Position numbers and translations under genes: made by a program. Shown here piece after piece: positions 1-11,144 of a stretch of 64,000 nucleotides of DNA. The notes below the pieces were generated by a model. That model worked only from the letters and a program-made list of their open reading frames with translations. It was not told the origin of the DNA and searched no databases. The DNA is taken from positions 8,556,001-8,620,000 of the forward strand of contig NC_079486.1 of NCBI RefSeq assembly GCF_026230105.1. Direction: 5' to 3'. Numbering within the stretch: position 1 is the first letter of the stretch; each line of letters opens with the position of its first letter. Origin of the DNA: Diorhabda sublineata. Its lineage: Eukaryota; Arthropoda; Insecta; Coleoptera; Chrysomelidae.

Positions 1-10
1 TGGTGTTGTT

Positions 11-553
11 GTGCGTTCATATTACACTGTTGCCAACAATTTAAATTTCGCACAAAGATTATTATTGCATCATTTTCAAATTAAAATGGCTGAAGATCCA
101 TTTAAAACCTTAATTAAAAAACGAGGTGTTCTTAAAGGAAAAGTTTCTGTTTTTAGCAATAAATTAACAAAATTACTTCGAAAGTGGCGATCAAACTTTC
201 CGGACATAATGCATGATCTAAAAGAAGGTAAACTTGCTGATTCTTCGGAAGGTCTAGTCATTGGCAAAGATGATGTTGCAAAAACCCTAGGTATATCGTG
301 GATGAGTAAAACGGATAAATTAATATTTCATATTGATGTTGAAATGAAGGATGAATGTTTAACAAAAAGAGTTATGCTTTCAGGCATATCCAGAATATTC
401 GATCCAGTGGGTCTACTTGGCCCTTGCATTATAATTGCTAAAGTAATGTTACAACAACTTTGGAAGGAAAATCTATCTTGGGACAATCCAGTTTCCCATG
501 AATTACAAGTTAAATGGAACAATTTTATACAAGAACTTCCGTCATTAAATTAG
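11..553 (+). pseudogene. BEL/Pao gag start fused to RT C-terminus
   Basis: The frame has a methionine at 86 followed by LIKKRGVLKGKVSVFSN, which resembles the basic N-terminus of BEL/Pao gag. It passes without a break into LRKWRSNFPD and then LGISWMSKTDK and TKRVMLSGISRIFDPVGL, which belong to the end of the RT domain. The gag body, protease and RT catalytic core are absent, so this is an in-frame internal deletion product. The frame ends at a TAG (551-553), with recognisable pol sequence continuing after it. The gag assignment is inference from a short segment; the RT C-terminal assignment is firmer. Confidence 0.7.
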
Positions 554-556
554 TTA

Positions 557-1310
557 AAAATTCAGCGACATGTTATTTGTGATAATTCCACACAAATAGA
601 ATTACATGCCTTTTCAGACGCTTATGAGGTAGCATATGGTGCAGCTGTGTATGTCAGATCAAAAAATTGCTATGGTGAAACATTTTGTCATTTGCTTCAA
701 TCCCTCGGTTAGAATTATGAAATATTATACTACATATTTGAGGCTTGATTTAAATTCTGTAACATTATGGTCTGACTCCACAATAGTGTTGGGTTGGATT
801 AAAACTCCAATTCATTTGTTAATACCATTCGTTCGTAATAGAATTGCTGAAATACAGGAGTTAACTGATATCAGTTCATGGCGTTATGTTCTAAGTTTAG
901 AAAATCCTGCAGACATTTTATCAAGAGGCTCTTATCCTAGTAGTTTGAATAATTCAAATATATGGTGGCAGGGTCCATATTGGCTCCAAGAGAGCCCTGA
1001 CCTTTGGCCAAAAGACAACAAGACGTCTATTCCCCTACCAGAAATAAAAACTACTTTGGCAGCGGTGTCTGAATTTAAATTTCCATTCGAAAGGTTTTCT
1101 AATTTGAATCGATTGAGGAGGTGCATGGCTTTCATTTTAAGATTTATAAAAAATTACTCAAGTAATAAAGAAAATCGATCGTTTGGTGTTTTTACAACAA
1201 CAGAATTAGATAACTCTTTGAAGTTGCTTGTAAAACTATCACAAATATCTTCTTTCAATAAGGAGTATAATGATTTAAAAGCTGGGAATGAAATTGACAA
1301 AAAAAATTAA
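557..1310 (+). pseudogene. BEL/Pao RNase H and connecting region
   Basis: LHAFSDAYEVAYGAAVYVRS (about 600-660) is the first RNase H strand with its aspartate. After a frame change, SVTLWSDSTIVLGWIKTP carries the second SDS-type aspartate motif. WRYVLSLENPADILSRG is the end of RNase H with the NPAD motif. WWQGPYWLQ and a charged linker lead to the integrase region. The reading frame shifts between 660 and 715, and the linker frame stops near 1,308. The fragment cannot give one protein. Confidence 0.75.
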
Positions 1311-1810
1311 ACTTTAAACCCGTTTATGGACACGAGCGGTATACTTAGAGTTGAGGGTCGTTTGCAGAATTGAAATTTTCATTTCAATAGAAAACATCCA
1401 ATGATTTTGTCGTCGAAACACCATTTCACGAAACTTCTTTTTGAACAAGAGCATAAAAATTTATTACATGCAGGACCATTACAATTATTATATAATATAC
1501 GAGAAACATATTGGCCAGTTGCCGCTCGCAACCTAGCTAGATCTATTGTTCATAAATGTATACAATGTTATAGATTAAAACCAAAATCAGTCCAACCTAT
1601 TATGGGAAATTTACCAAGTGATAGATTTTTATCTGGTTTCCCCTTTCAAATCACAGGTACAGATTATGCCGGACCTTTTCATGTACTTAATAAAAGGGGA
1701 CGTGGCTCAAAAATCATGAAAGGTTATGTTTGTCTGTTCATATGCTTGGCTACAAAGTCCATTCATCTTGAGTTTGTAAGTAGTCTTTCAACTGAAGAAT
1801 TATTCCGGGG
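1311..1810 (+). pseudogene. BEL/Pao integrase N-terminal part, truncated
   Basis: The segment begins with a GILRVEGRLQN-like stretch (about 1,338-1,370), contains a stop, then reads MILSSKHHFTKLLFEQEH with the His pair and HKCIQCYRLKP with the Cys pair of the H2C2 zinc-binding domain. TGTDYAGPFHVLNKRG carries the first catalytic Asp of the DDE core. Homology ends soon after KSIHLEFVSSLSTEEL; the second Asp and Glu are absent. The following residues to about 1,898 read as unrelated sequence. Confidence 0.8.
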
Positions 1811-2330
1811 TAATAGCTATATCTCGCGAGTTGCAGAAATTCTCACCAACAATGGAACTGTCATCAGAGATTTTTCCAAACTGTGCCCTTTGCCGTAACA
1901 AAAATAAACGTGTGTGCTTAAGTTTAAGTAACTGTTATATACTCTGTTAAAAGCTGGTGCTTTTAAGGCCGCGAGTATGTTACGACTTCTAAATTTTATA
2001 TGGAAGCTAAGCCTGGCAACGCTGCGACCACGAGGGTCCAGAAGAGAGACAGCAAAAACCCAGGGCATTCAAGATACACACCACAAGAGTAGCAGACGTA
2101 AAATTTATAAAAATTCGTTTAATGTATAATAATTCAACATCAATATATGAGATGCAAGGATATTATAAGTAATTAAAGTTGTGCGTTTACGAAATATAAT
2201 AGTGTATCATAATTATTATAATAAAAGAAGAAAAGAACAAACACCGATACCTAAACACATACTAAATATACAAAATTACACACACATTACCCGGTAAACT
2301 CAACATTATCAAAGCTAATAAACAACCATA
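1811..2330. other. Unassigned spacer between retrotransposon remnants
   Basis: No gene recognised. A GC-richer patch at about 1,960-2,090 could be UTR or LTR debris of one of the neighbouring elements. No repeat of it was found elsewhere in the window. Confidence 0.4.
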
Positions 2331-2334
2331 CTAA

Positions 2335-3355
2335 GTGGATAGTTATAGACCTATATCCTTGCTCAATAATATTGCAAAGGTGATAAAGTAATTCACAAAA
2401 GATTACAAAACTTTATTGAAAAACAAAAAATTATACCACCCGAGCAATACGGATTCAGAAGTGGACACAGTACGACGGCCCAAATAATACGAGTTTTTAA
2501 TTATATTAGAGAAAGCTTCCAGAACAAAAATAAGTCCACCATGGTCGCTATCGACATCCAAAAAGCATTTGACTCCGTATGGATCGAGGGTTTAATTTTT
2601 AAATTGATCAATTTAGAAGTTCCAAACTATTTAATAAAAATTTTGCATTCCTATTTAACGAATAGAGAATTTTACGTCATACGGGTCTATACCCCATAAA
2701 GGCTGGAGCTCCGCAAGGGTCCATACTATCACCTTTGTTATATTCCCTTTTCACACACGATATACCCACTTCCCAACAAATCCTAACAGCTATGTATGCA
2801 GATGACACTTGTTTTCTAGTATCGGCAAAACATCCCGATCAAGCACTTAACATCATCCAAACACATTTTACCATATTTTCAGAATAATAAACTATCTATA
2901 AATGCGTCAAAAACAGAGTACTTGTTACTCAGACGTATAGCCAGGAAAAGCAGCTCATTGCAATCGCAGCTTCACATAAACGGACAAACGATCCTGCCAA
3001 GCAGTACCCTAAAATATCTAGGGTATATTGTGCAAGGAAATACGAATGCTAACGCCCACATAGCCAAACAAATACTAAAAGCTAAGAATTCAATGGCAGA
3101 CTTTACCCTCTCATCTGTAAACACAGTAAACTCACCACACAAAACAAACTTTTATTATACAAACAAATCATTAGACCCATTTTAACATACGCAGCCCCAG
3201 TCTACTACACAGGTACCAAACAAAATTTCCGCACCCTGCAGGTGGTACAAAACAAATGCCTCCGTATGGCTATTAAATATTCATGCTACCCAAAACTTCA
3301 TAGAACCTCGTGGTTACATGACATAGCCGATATACCCACTGTCAATATATCCACG
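2335..3355 (+). pseudogene. Jockey-like non-LTR retrotransposon RT remnant
   Basis: Plus-strand frames give SYRPISLLNNIAKVI, then GFRSGHSTTAQIIRVFNYI, VAIDIQKAFDSVW (motif A with Asp), KAGAPQGSILSPLLYS and MYADDTCFLVSAK (the YADD catalytic motif). The thumb follows at about 2,895-3,010 (LSINASKTEYLLLRR, STLKYLGYIV) and the tail is ILTYAAPVYYTG and LQVVQNKCLRMAIKYS. These are the blocks of Jockey-clade reverse transcriptases. At least four frame changes or stops separate them. The endonuclease ORF upstream is missing, and no poly-A tail or target-site duplication could be tied to it. Confidence 0.85.
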
Positions 3356-3884
3356 ATAGTGGTTGTAGGCTTCTGCGTTGTTCACTAATCACGTAGTTTA
3401 GTTGGAGAAATCCAAATTTATATATACCGGAATCAGAGTAAATAAAAAGGGACAGAGTTATTGTAGCTACATCAAACTTGTGGATAATGCCCCGATGCAA
3501 AGATCCACAACAGTATTTACAGACGTACACAACACATCTAGAGATCGCCAGAACAACGGCCAACTCATGTATTGTTATCTTTTAGATGTATTGTAGATAG
3601 GGAAACATAAAAGAAAATAGAGACATTTTTAAACAAACAAACGTACCTTTTAATAACAGCTTAATTCTCCGTCCGACCAATCACTATACTGTTTACGTTA
3701 TTGTGAACATGAAATCATATATCATTATACCAAAAATAGAAGAAATGTCACGTTCAAACGCTAAATCTGGCAATTCAATAAAGGATACATAACACCAGTT
3801 GCAATTTCACAGCTGAGTATTCGAGAAGAAAGGCAGAGTTTGGTAAAGAAATAAATGGATCGAATAAGGACATTACTTTCCACG
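3356..3884. other. Unassigned, no gene recognised
   Basis: A 64-codon open frame (3,402-3,596, plus) has no recognisable motif and lies in low-complexity AT-rich DNA. Nothing else can be supported. Confidence 0.4.
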
Positions 3885-3886
3885 AA

Positions 3887-3957
<71 letters not shown>
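3885..3957. repeat. Poly-A followed by (TA)n microsatellite
   Basis: About 20 A residues run directly into roughly 26 TA dinucleotides. A poly-A tract next to a simple repeat is often the relic of a retrotransposon tail, but no element could be tied to it here. Confidence 0.95.
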
Positions 3958-3960
3958 CAT

Positions 3961-4008
3961 AGGATAATTTGTTTAGGAATTTTTACTTTTTCCTAAACAA
4001 ATTATCCT
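3961..4008. repeat. Perfect 19-bp inverted repeat (hairpin)
   Basis: The arm at 3,961-3,979 is the exact reverse complement of the arm at 3,990-4,008, separated by a 10-base T-rich loop. Directly preceded by the (TA)n tract. It could be a collapsed terminal inverted repeat pair of a MITE. Confidence 0.9.
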
Positions 4009-4609
4009 TCAAATGGTTTCTAGGTATTATTCGTTTATCAACTTCGCACTTGAATATGAATAGAAAATAGCTAAAATTTTTCTAATTTTACTTTTACTGG
4101 AAAGAAAAAATGGAATAAACAGTTTTCATTGCAAAATCCTAAGAATGGGTGCTCGGAAATTTTGATCTAAATCTCGTTGTAGGCTAGGATTCGGGTTATA
4201 GTTTCGTGAAATCTGAAAGATTGGAACATTATTTGTAGTTAAGGATGCTTCTAATATAAAAAGCAATTAACCCTTCTCACCATAAATGTTGATTATCAAG
4301 GTTTCTTTGTCCTTCAAAAAGGGTTTCCTTGACACTATTCAACAACAATCATATATAAAGGAAAATAAGCTAACAAATCATTGTTTTCAATCTTATATTG
4401 TACTAAGTCAACTTCATCAGATTAATGATGCCAGGTCATGTTACTGAGCGTTAGTATGTCACCTAATTGTTCCTTGAGGGCGCCAGAAAATTATAAAAAC
4501 CTGCCATAGTTTCTTTAGTCCCCAGATGCTGATTGATAAACATAGACCTCTCGGTAAAAACGCCACAAAAACCTTTGCTCTTTTTATATTTTGTTTTCTT
4601 CCATATATA
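4009..4609. other. Unassigned spacer before mariner remnant
   Basis: No gene or repeat recognised. The last part (about 4,450-4,600) may be the 5' UTR or N-terminal ruin of the mariner copy that follows. Confidence 0.4.
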
Positions 4610-5430
4610 CATATAAAAGAGCCATTTGTTATTGGTTTGCTGAATTTAAACGTGGTCGTACAGACACCGATCATGGTGAACGTCGTCCAATTGAGATGGT
4701 TACTCCAGAAAAAATCAAAAAAGTCCACAAATTGGTTCTATCTAATCGTAAAATGAAATTGCGTGAGATAGCTGATGCCTTAAACATATTAGAAGGCAGT
4801 GTGTTTATAATTATGCATGAGCATTTAAGCATGAGAAAGCTTTTTACAAAGTGGATGCCGCGTTTACTCACAGCCGATCAATAACAACATCATCTGAGTG
4901 GGTGAACCAAGTCCGAGGCGTTATAAAATCCTTCTCAGTTGAAATATTAGAAATTCAGATTAAACATATCATCGAGATATTCTTTCGATTTCTTAGTATC
5001 CACGTAAAATTCAAAAAAGTTTTAGAATAAAATACATGATCATCAGTATGCTTGCAGGTGTTGTCATAAAATTCCGAAAATGTTTTTAGTGTTTCCTCGA
5101 GGTCTACACACGGTGCATTCCACTAAGCGTTCACTCGTCCAATACAAGAGTTTGTTCAGAAATTTGACGTTGTGGACTGTTATTCCTTATCTCCCATACA
5201 GTTCGGATTTAGCGTCCAGTGATTTTCACCTCTTCTTAAATTAAAAGAACACTTAGGTGGCAACCGCTTCAAACTAATCAAGGATTAAGTCTAAGTAGAG
5301 GTCACACGGTTCAAAAACGGATTGGTGGAAAACTTCTTCGACTTAGAAATACAAGAGCACCGTCTTCATGAGTGAGTTGAAAAAAAATGGAGAATATGTT
5401 GAGAAAGAGACAAAAGTTTGAACTTTTCAA
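4610..5430 (+). pseudogene. mariner-family transposase remnant
   Basis: WFAEFKRGRTDTDHGERRPI, PEKIKKVHKLVLSNRKMKLR and MRKLFTKWMPRLLTADQ match the N-terminal helix-turn-helix domain of mariner (DD34D) transposases, which bind the terminal inverted repeats and cut and paste the element. The domain ends at a stop just after TADQ (about 4,882). About 300 bases of unreadable sequence follow, then degenerate C-terminal pieces at 5,190-5,270 (a YSPDLAPSD-like block). The catalytic core is not readable. The host paired-like N-terminus before WFAEF is also lost. Clearly a dead copy. Confidence 0.85.
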
Positions 5431-5668
5431 AGTAAATTCTTAACCAAAGCTGGTGATTGGGCAATCATTCGTAATAAAATTCTTTGTTGCCTGTTAATAA
5501 GAACAATAAAGAAATAATGAAAATTTTAATAGCCAGATCCTGTAGGGAATGGGAAAAGTCTATAATCGATTGGTACAGGAATCAAAAAGATTTGGCTTTA
5601 GGAAGAATGGCGAAAATAAATATATGGAAGTGCAACGGCAAAGAACGAATGAGTTCTTCGACTATCTA

Positions 5669-5822
5669 GAGGTTTGTTTTTAGTAGCTGCAGTGGCAGTT
5701 ATATACTCATGAACTGGCCTGCACTGGTCCAGTTCCAGTGCAGCTACCAAGAACAAACCTTATACACTCACGAACTGGCCTGCACTGCTCCAGTTCCCGT
5801 GCAGCTACCAAGACAAACTTTA
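5669..5822. repeat. Small inverted plus tandem repeat element
   Basis: A ~60-bp unit containing AACTGGCCTGCACTG, CCAGTTCC and GTGCAGCTACCAAGA occurs twice in tandem (about 5,702-5,760 and 5,761-5,820). The left edge (5,669-5,696) is an imperfect reverse complement of the unit's right edge (about 5,733-5,758), so the whole can fold on itself. It looks like a tiny fold-back element; no coding capacity. Confidence 0.75.
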
Positions 5823-6132
5823 GGTGTACTGATTACGAATACGAATGATGGGACGAAAGCGCTAAATAATCAAGTAGCAAAATAATGGCGTTCTCAAATA
5901 ACATTTTTAAAGCAAAAACCTCCAAAGAAACAAAAATTGCCGAGTGCTAAAAAAATAGAAGTATGTGTTAAGGTAACATTGGTTTTAAAGAGAGTGGAAA
6001 TAACTGAAGAGAAAGAACAGAGGACTGAAACGGGTATTTATATATTTGAAATTGATTGATATTGGAATGAAGGATTGTAAAAATAATCGAAAATTTGATA
6101 GATTGATAATAATGAAGAAAAAAATCCTCGGA
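5823..6132. other. Unassigned spacer
   Basis: No gene, repeat or RNA recognised. AT-rich sequence downstream of the minus-strand pseudogene. Confidence 0.4.
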
Positions 6133-7060
6133 TCATTCTTCTGGGGTTAACTGATATGATACAGATATGCTGGCGGATTGTCCTTTTAAGTCGGTGGCAT
6201 CATTGGTGATTATAATTCCAGTAATATGATGATAATCTAATTCAAAAATGTTATTCACATTTGCTGAATCCACATTAGATCCACAGGATGCTGTACGACC
6301 ATCTGTAAACAAAAATTCAAACATATCTAATCCATTACATCCCCATACTGTCAATTTTTTCAAATAGGCTCCTTTGAAATCTATCGGAATTGTTTCGGAA
6401 GATGCCTCTCCTAAATTCATCGAATCACTATTTTCGTAGTGGATAACCATCCCTTGAATTTTCGGAACAATCCTAGATGATCTGAAAATAGCTACAGCGA
6501 TTCCTATCATTTTATTTCTTCTACCGTTGATTAATTTCGGTTGCAATGGACAACCTACTTCAATAGGCATCATCCCTCTAGCTAAAAGCGGCGTAAGCCG
6601 AGAAAAACGTGTGGTTCTTTTAAAATTCATCGCCAATAATCAATATATTCAAAACCGTTAAGCGCGCAATACTGACGCACTACTCCCATAGAATTGAACA
6701 CTGTATCAGGAAAACAGGTCTCATATTCTAAATAGTATTGGTCAACAAATACTTTATTAATGTATTGAACTGCTCCATCTTCATCTTCTATAAGAGTGTT
6801 CATCTACATCTTTAACATGTTAATATCGTCATTAGTTAATTCCAATTTCGCTTGGTTAACTATTCCAAATTGATAAAATAGTATCTTCATGTTAACTACG
6901 GCCGAATACATAGGTAAGAGAAAGTAATTGATATTTGCATAATCAGAATCTTCTTCTTTTTTAAACGTGATTTTTTTCTCAAATCAAAGTTTGTGCGATT
7001 GTAAAATAATGTTCTCCCGTGTTGGGTAAATTGAGCTCAAGCTCTTGATGCAACGTCTGA
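6133..7060 (-). pseudogene. Degenerate gene: Cry-like helical domain plus jacalin-like beta-prism domain
   Basis: The 3' part (minus, 6,133-6,630; ATG at 6,630) is open for about 165 codons. It has a beta-rich pattern: IPIDFKGAYLKKLTVWGCNG, FLFTDGRTASCGS, FELDYHHITGIIITN and a final SASISVSYQLTPEE, compatible with a jacalin or Cry domain II type beta-prism. Upstream, in a frame shifted by one base near 6,640, comes a helical segment with YANINYFLLPMYSAVVNMKI and NGFEYIDYWR. The first resembles the LLPLYAQAANLHL helix region of delta-endotoxin N-terminal domains. A stop near 6,805 and another frame change near 6,975 break it. Family assignment is inference from pattern; the damaged state is seen directly. 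An alternative is an insect lectin-like secreted protein. No signal peptide is visible. Confidence 0.4.
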
Positions 7061-8935
7061 ATCTGAGTTTTCAGCGACCTTAAAAATAAGGTTAGTGTGA
7101 TTAAAAAGTTTTAATTTACAAGTATTACTCTCAACCTAACATAAAAAGAGAGGTCTCATATTTATCAAATCGAAATTATTGTCAATTCTTTAGAAATAAT
7201 CGTTACGACTATTATTTTAAATATTTTAACGAATCGAAAATTAAAAACAAATTTAACTTTATCAATTTGTTTGTACTTCATGTATGATATCCGAGCGCTT
7301 TTAAATAAAACTAAATTGATCTTATTACACCACGTGTATTTATTCAACATGTTCATAAAGCTGCCAGGTTATGCTCCTCATCTTTTACTATACACTAGCC
7401 TCAACCTCCCATGCCTGTTGAGCCAATTAATTGTAACATGAATTGCTAATTGTCTCGGCTAGAGTAACACTTTATTATTAATTTTTTTATATCTATCTAA
7501 AGTAAAGAGTGCGATCACGTGAAAGATTCTTCAAAAAAACTTATTTTTAAAATAAGAAAGTTATTTAAACAATATCACACGTATGTTGAAAAGTATATAC
7601 ACATGTGTGCTGAAAAGTAAAAAAATTCTACAAAATATTTGTTATTTTGTGATAATAGATACGACAAAAACGAAAAGAATGGTTATGAAATATTTTATAA
7701 CTAAAGAACAGAAAAAGAACCATTAGAACAATGAATTTTTTGTAACTATATTACATTAGATACCTAAGAAGAACTAAATAATTATTGAGGATTTTGTTTC
7801 AATTTTTTTTGAGGCGTTATAAAAGTTAAATGTAAAGTAGTTATTATAACAATTACTGAATTACAGAGGATTTTGTAATGTTGCAGCATTCCTGGTATCG
7901 CTAACATATGTGTTCATTGCCTCTTGTTGCTGTAAACAAACTTGCATTGTTTTTGGGTTGTGCAGTGTCAGTATGTTGTTCAGCATTTTGTTAAACACTA
8001 TGTTCAATGTTTCTATTTGCAGCTTCTTTGTTTAATGTGCTACTGTTACTAATAGCATTCATTATTTTATTAGCACTCCTCAATCTATTAGTTGCAGGGT
8101 TATCTATGGATGTATATAATTTTTAAACTTTTAACTTGTTAGTAAAACCAAAAAAATGTTTTCCTTCATTATGGAGAATATATATTCATTCAACTACTTT
8201 ATACATTACACGGTAATAGTAATAACACTTAATTTTAACGCTTAATTATCTTGCAGAGACTAGTATGTATTTGAACACAAATTACAACAAACTTTCCATT
8301 TTCATTGTAAACACTAGTATAACCTTAAAAAATCATATTGTCTATTTCTTCAGTCTTCTTAAATTTTGAATTTTGCTTTTCGGCACCCAGCCATATTCAT
8401 ATTGTATCGCGTATTCCCTCTATCGTTCGAGACCACTTATAACATAAGAAAAAGAAGCATATGTATTATTTTTTAGTATATGTGTGAAATAAGCTACTTT
8501 CTCAGGAAAAAATGTGTATGCAATCTATCATTTTCATATGTGGTCATAGGAAAATATATTTTACTATATTGTAAATACACTATCATCATTTTTTCTATAA
8601 CTTCGGAGAAAGCATGCTCTTTGACTAGCAATATTTGTTAGTACTATTAATTAAGTATTATTACTCCATGAAATTAAAATTAAAAACATGACAAGACTCA
8701 AAACTGAATTTGAATGATTAACCTAATAAAACTATGAATTATTCCATACTTGATATTATATATTCCATACTTGACTATCGAGCCATGATCCTCTGGTATT
8801 GGAACATTCTTATTTACTGAGTTTGAGGCCTCCCAATCTCCGGAATAATTTACAAACATAAGGAAGTTTTTTTTCTAAAATTTTATTTTTGTCAAAAACT
8901 ATTGTACCTTCTTACTCCTGCTACACCATTTGCTT
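7061..8935. other. Long AT-rich region without a recognisable gene
   Basis: At 7,860-8,110 the minus strand reads like a worn coding stretch (NRLRSANKIMNAISNSS followed by Asn/Ala/Arg-rich text with stops), faintly like the repetitive N-terminus of Helitron proteins. This is too weak to name. The remainder shows only short chance frames. Confidence 0.4.
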
Positions 8936-9197
8936 TTAGGTGAGAAAGAGATTCTTCATGCTCTGATTATTCGCTCTCCAAGCTGCTGTTGCTTGACTGC
9001 AATAAGTTTCTAAAAACATTGAGGTTAAAAATCTGTAAATATATAGATTCATAAACAAACCGTTTTTTAACTTCATAGTCTGGCACATATTCTGATCCAG
9101 AGCTTGAAAAGTCTTCAAAAGACCCTTCTTCTGAAGTACGTGACATATTATACCGTGTAAAACAGGCACCAACAGGCACAGACTTTGAACTTAACAC
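8936..9197 (-). pseudogene. Possible N-terminal exon of a piggyBac-like transposase
   Basis: A minus-strand frame contains MSRTSEEGSFEDFSSSGSEY followed by VPDYEVKKR. The Ser/Asp/Glu-rich SGSEYVPD style is typical of the acidic N-terminus of piggyBac-like transposases and their domesticated relatives. No DDE core follows within several hundred bases. The link to the piggyBac-like fragment at 9,833-10,440 is unproven, since that lies upstream on the same strand and has its own N-terminal region. Confidence 0.3.
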
Positions 9198-9832
9198 ATA
9201 AACGATTACTTTGTTGTCGCTTGGAACCCTATTATTCTTAATAATGACGTTGACTGTCGCTTGGAACTATATTGTAAATTAAATATTGGCGCCATCTTTG
9301 AGAATGGGCTCAAAGTTTGTATAGCAGACGATGCAGGTTTCTATGGATCTTATTTTCTTACAAAAATTAATTAATTTTTCTTATGGGAACAAAGTTCTAA
9401 GTTGATTTATCCTTATTTTGATATAAATGATGAAGGTGATCTATAGATCAATATAAATAAGAAAATTGTCAGTTTCAATATCATATTTTGATAAAGACTT
9501 AAAGAAAAGTCGAAACGTCAAAATTTATCTTTCTTTTAAAAACTATCAAAAACAAAAACTTGGGCATGTATATATTTAATTTAATATTTAACTTAACACA
9601 CCCTCGAAACGAAAGCAATGTTTCATCGATGGTACATCGATCACTAACTTTATAAACAAGTCGACTGTTTTTCAGGAATTTATGAAATATTTCAGAAATA
9701 GCTGAGGCTATGAGAAACTGTTTTCTTGCTTATCAACTAGTGCCAAATAAAGATTTTGTATCTTCTTTATTCGATTTGTAAATTGATGTAAACAGCAAAA
9801 CTCCAAGAAATGTACGCAGTTCATTTTCCGTT
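9198..9832. other. Unassigned spacer
   Basis: Contains two similar short tracts (GTCGCTTGGAAC at about 9,217 and 9,257). No gene recognised. Confidence 0.35.
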
Positions 9833-10440
9833 TTAATAATTTCTAATATTTGCCACTCCAATTATGTTCCTTGTTTGCTGATAATGTAGATTAGTAAATT
9901 TTCTAATTTCTTCCATCATGTCTGAATCGAATGACAAACACCAAACATCGAGCTCTGATGGAGAATTTCTCAACTTTCTCGATGCATATTGAGTAAACCC
10001 TGGTAGCTTACATTCCAAAACATTATAAAATGGTGGCCTTCCCACCCTTCTAGGTTCTTTTTAAGTCCATTTCATTCCACTCTTGGCATGCTTGGAATCA
10101 CATGCTGGAGGAACCACTTGAGCTCGAGTGGAATCAGATTCGTTACAGTCACTCGCGCCTTCTAACTAACTAAGATTTGGTGAGAAATCTGAATCATCTT
10201 CAGACTCCGAAAAAGAATGGCTTAGATGTTCATGAGAAAGACCTGGATCAGTTTGAGTACTCGTACCTGGACGTGGGGAATCTCGTAGTATGACCTCAGC
10301 AGGTTCACTTGTTAATTCTCTTCTCCACTGTCACAAGGGTCTTGATCCTCTTCATTCTCACTTTCCTGTGAGAGCAGTCTCTGTATATCGGAGGAAAAGT
10401 TTGGGTTCGTAGTCCAAAATATTTGCTTGTCCATCTGCAC
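9833..10440 (-). pseudogene. piggyBac-like transposase N-terminal half, broken
   Basis: Minus-strand frames give an acidic start (SQESENEEDQDPCDSGEE), then SFSESEDDSDFSPN, then after frame changes GRPPFYNVLECKLPGFTQYA and MMEEIRKFTNLHYQQTRN. The PG-x-x-x-A block and the closing 'I..FTN.H' helix are the order seen at the start of the piggyBac (DDE_Tnp_1_7) domain. Stops and frame changes lie near 10,170 and 10,300. The catalytic aspartates are absent; homology ends near 9,850. Confidence 0.6.
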
Positions 10441-10814
10441 AGACAAAAGTTAATAAATTTGATAAATTTTGACCTTTCTACAGAGGAAATATATTAACCC
10501 TATATTATATTATTTGATGTTTCAAATTTAGTTAAACGGTAGAATGTGTCTTTCACTAGCATACAAGATTGAATTTACATGACAGCGAGATGTGAACAGA
10601 TGACACAGTCTCACCAACACACTCATAAAATTTCCCGCATAGGTCTCACAAACCTACGTGTGGCGTTACGAAACAATCTCATAATCGAACATAATTGAAA
10701 GATAAATGCCAAGTTATATAGATAGTTGCTTAGTTACTAGGTACTTTTTAAATAATTCATTATCTTCTAAACGTTACGCTAATAATAAAAAAACATAATA
10801 AATAATAAATAAAA
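10441..10814. other. Unassigned spacer up to mariner terminus
   Basis: No gene recognised. Confidence 0.35.
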
Positions 10815-11144
10815 CATACGAGGGTGAATCAAATATAAACAAGACTTATTTTTTAAAATATTTATTTTGATTTTAAACGCACAAACAATCATAGTATATT
10901 TTTCTACATAATCTCCTGATTTAGAAACACATTTTTCCCAGCGTATAGGTAATTTTTTAATTCCTTCCAGGTAAAAAGAGTCAGGTCGTGTTTGTAGCCA
11001 ATTGCGCACATATGCTTCAAGCTCATTATCGCTGTGGAATTTTTGCCCTCCCAAAGCTTCCTTGAGAGGACCAAAGACATGGAAGTCGCAGGGAGACAGG
11101 TCTGGACTGTATGGAGGGTGTTCCAGTGTCTCCCAACCCAGTTG
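10815..11144 (-). pseudogene. mariner transposase C-terminal part, cut by the gap
   Basis: On the minus strand the text reads LEHPPYSPDLSPCDFHVFGP, ALGGQKFHSDNELEAYVRNW and RWEKCVSKSGDYVEK, the C-terminal third of a mariner transposase including the final DD34D catalytic Asp region (SPDLSPCD). The end of the element is visible: CGAGGGTGAATCAAATA at about 10,819, next to a TA target dinucleotide, is a typical mariner terminal repeat. The other two thirds would lie at and beyond 11,145, which is N. The sequence right of the gap is unrelated. It is a different mariner lineage from the 4.6-kb copy. Confidence 0.85.

Larger units (their letters stand above)
1..1810 (+). mobile_element. BEL/Pao LTR retrotransposon remnant (5' end outside window)
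   Basis: Reading left to right on the plus strand are a short gag-like start, the C-terminal part of a reverse transcriptase, RNase H, the zinc-binding region of integrase and the beginning of the integrase core. That order and the motifs (TKRVMLSGISRIFDPVGLLG, LHAFSDAYEVAYGAAVY, NPADILSRG) are those of BEL/Pao elements. Coding continuity is broken by an in-frame TAG at 551-553, frame changes near 640-715 and a stop near 1,308. Integrase homology stops around 1,810, so the 3' part of pol and the 3' LTR are missing. No LTR is seen. It is a dead copy. Confidence 0.85.

Noticed and set aside
10494..10503. TTAACCCTAT as a piggyBac terminal repeat
   Set aside because: The orientation points away from the piggyBac-like fragment and no partner terminus was found.
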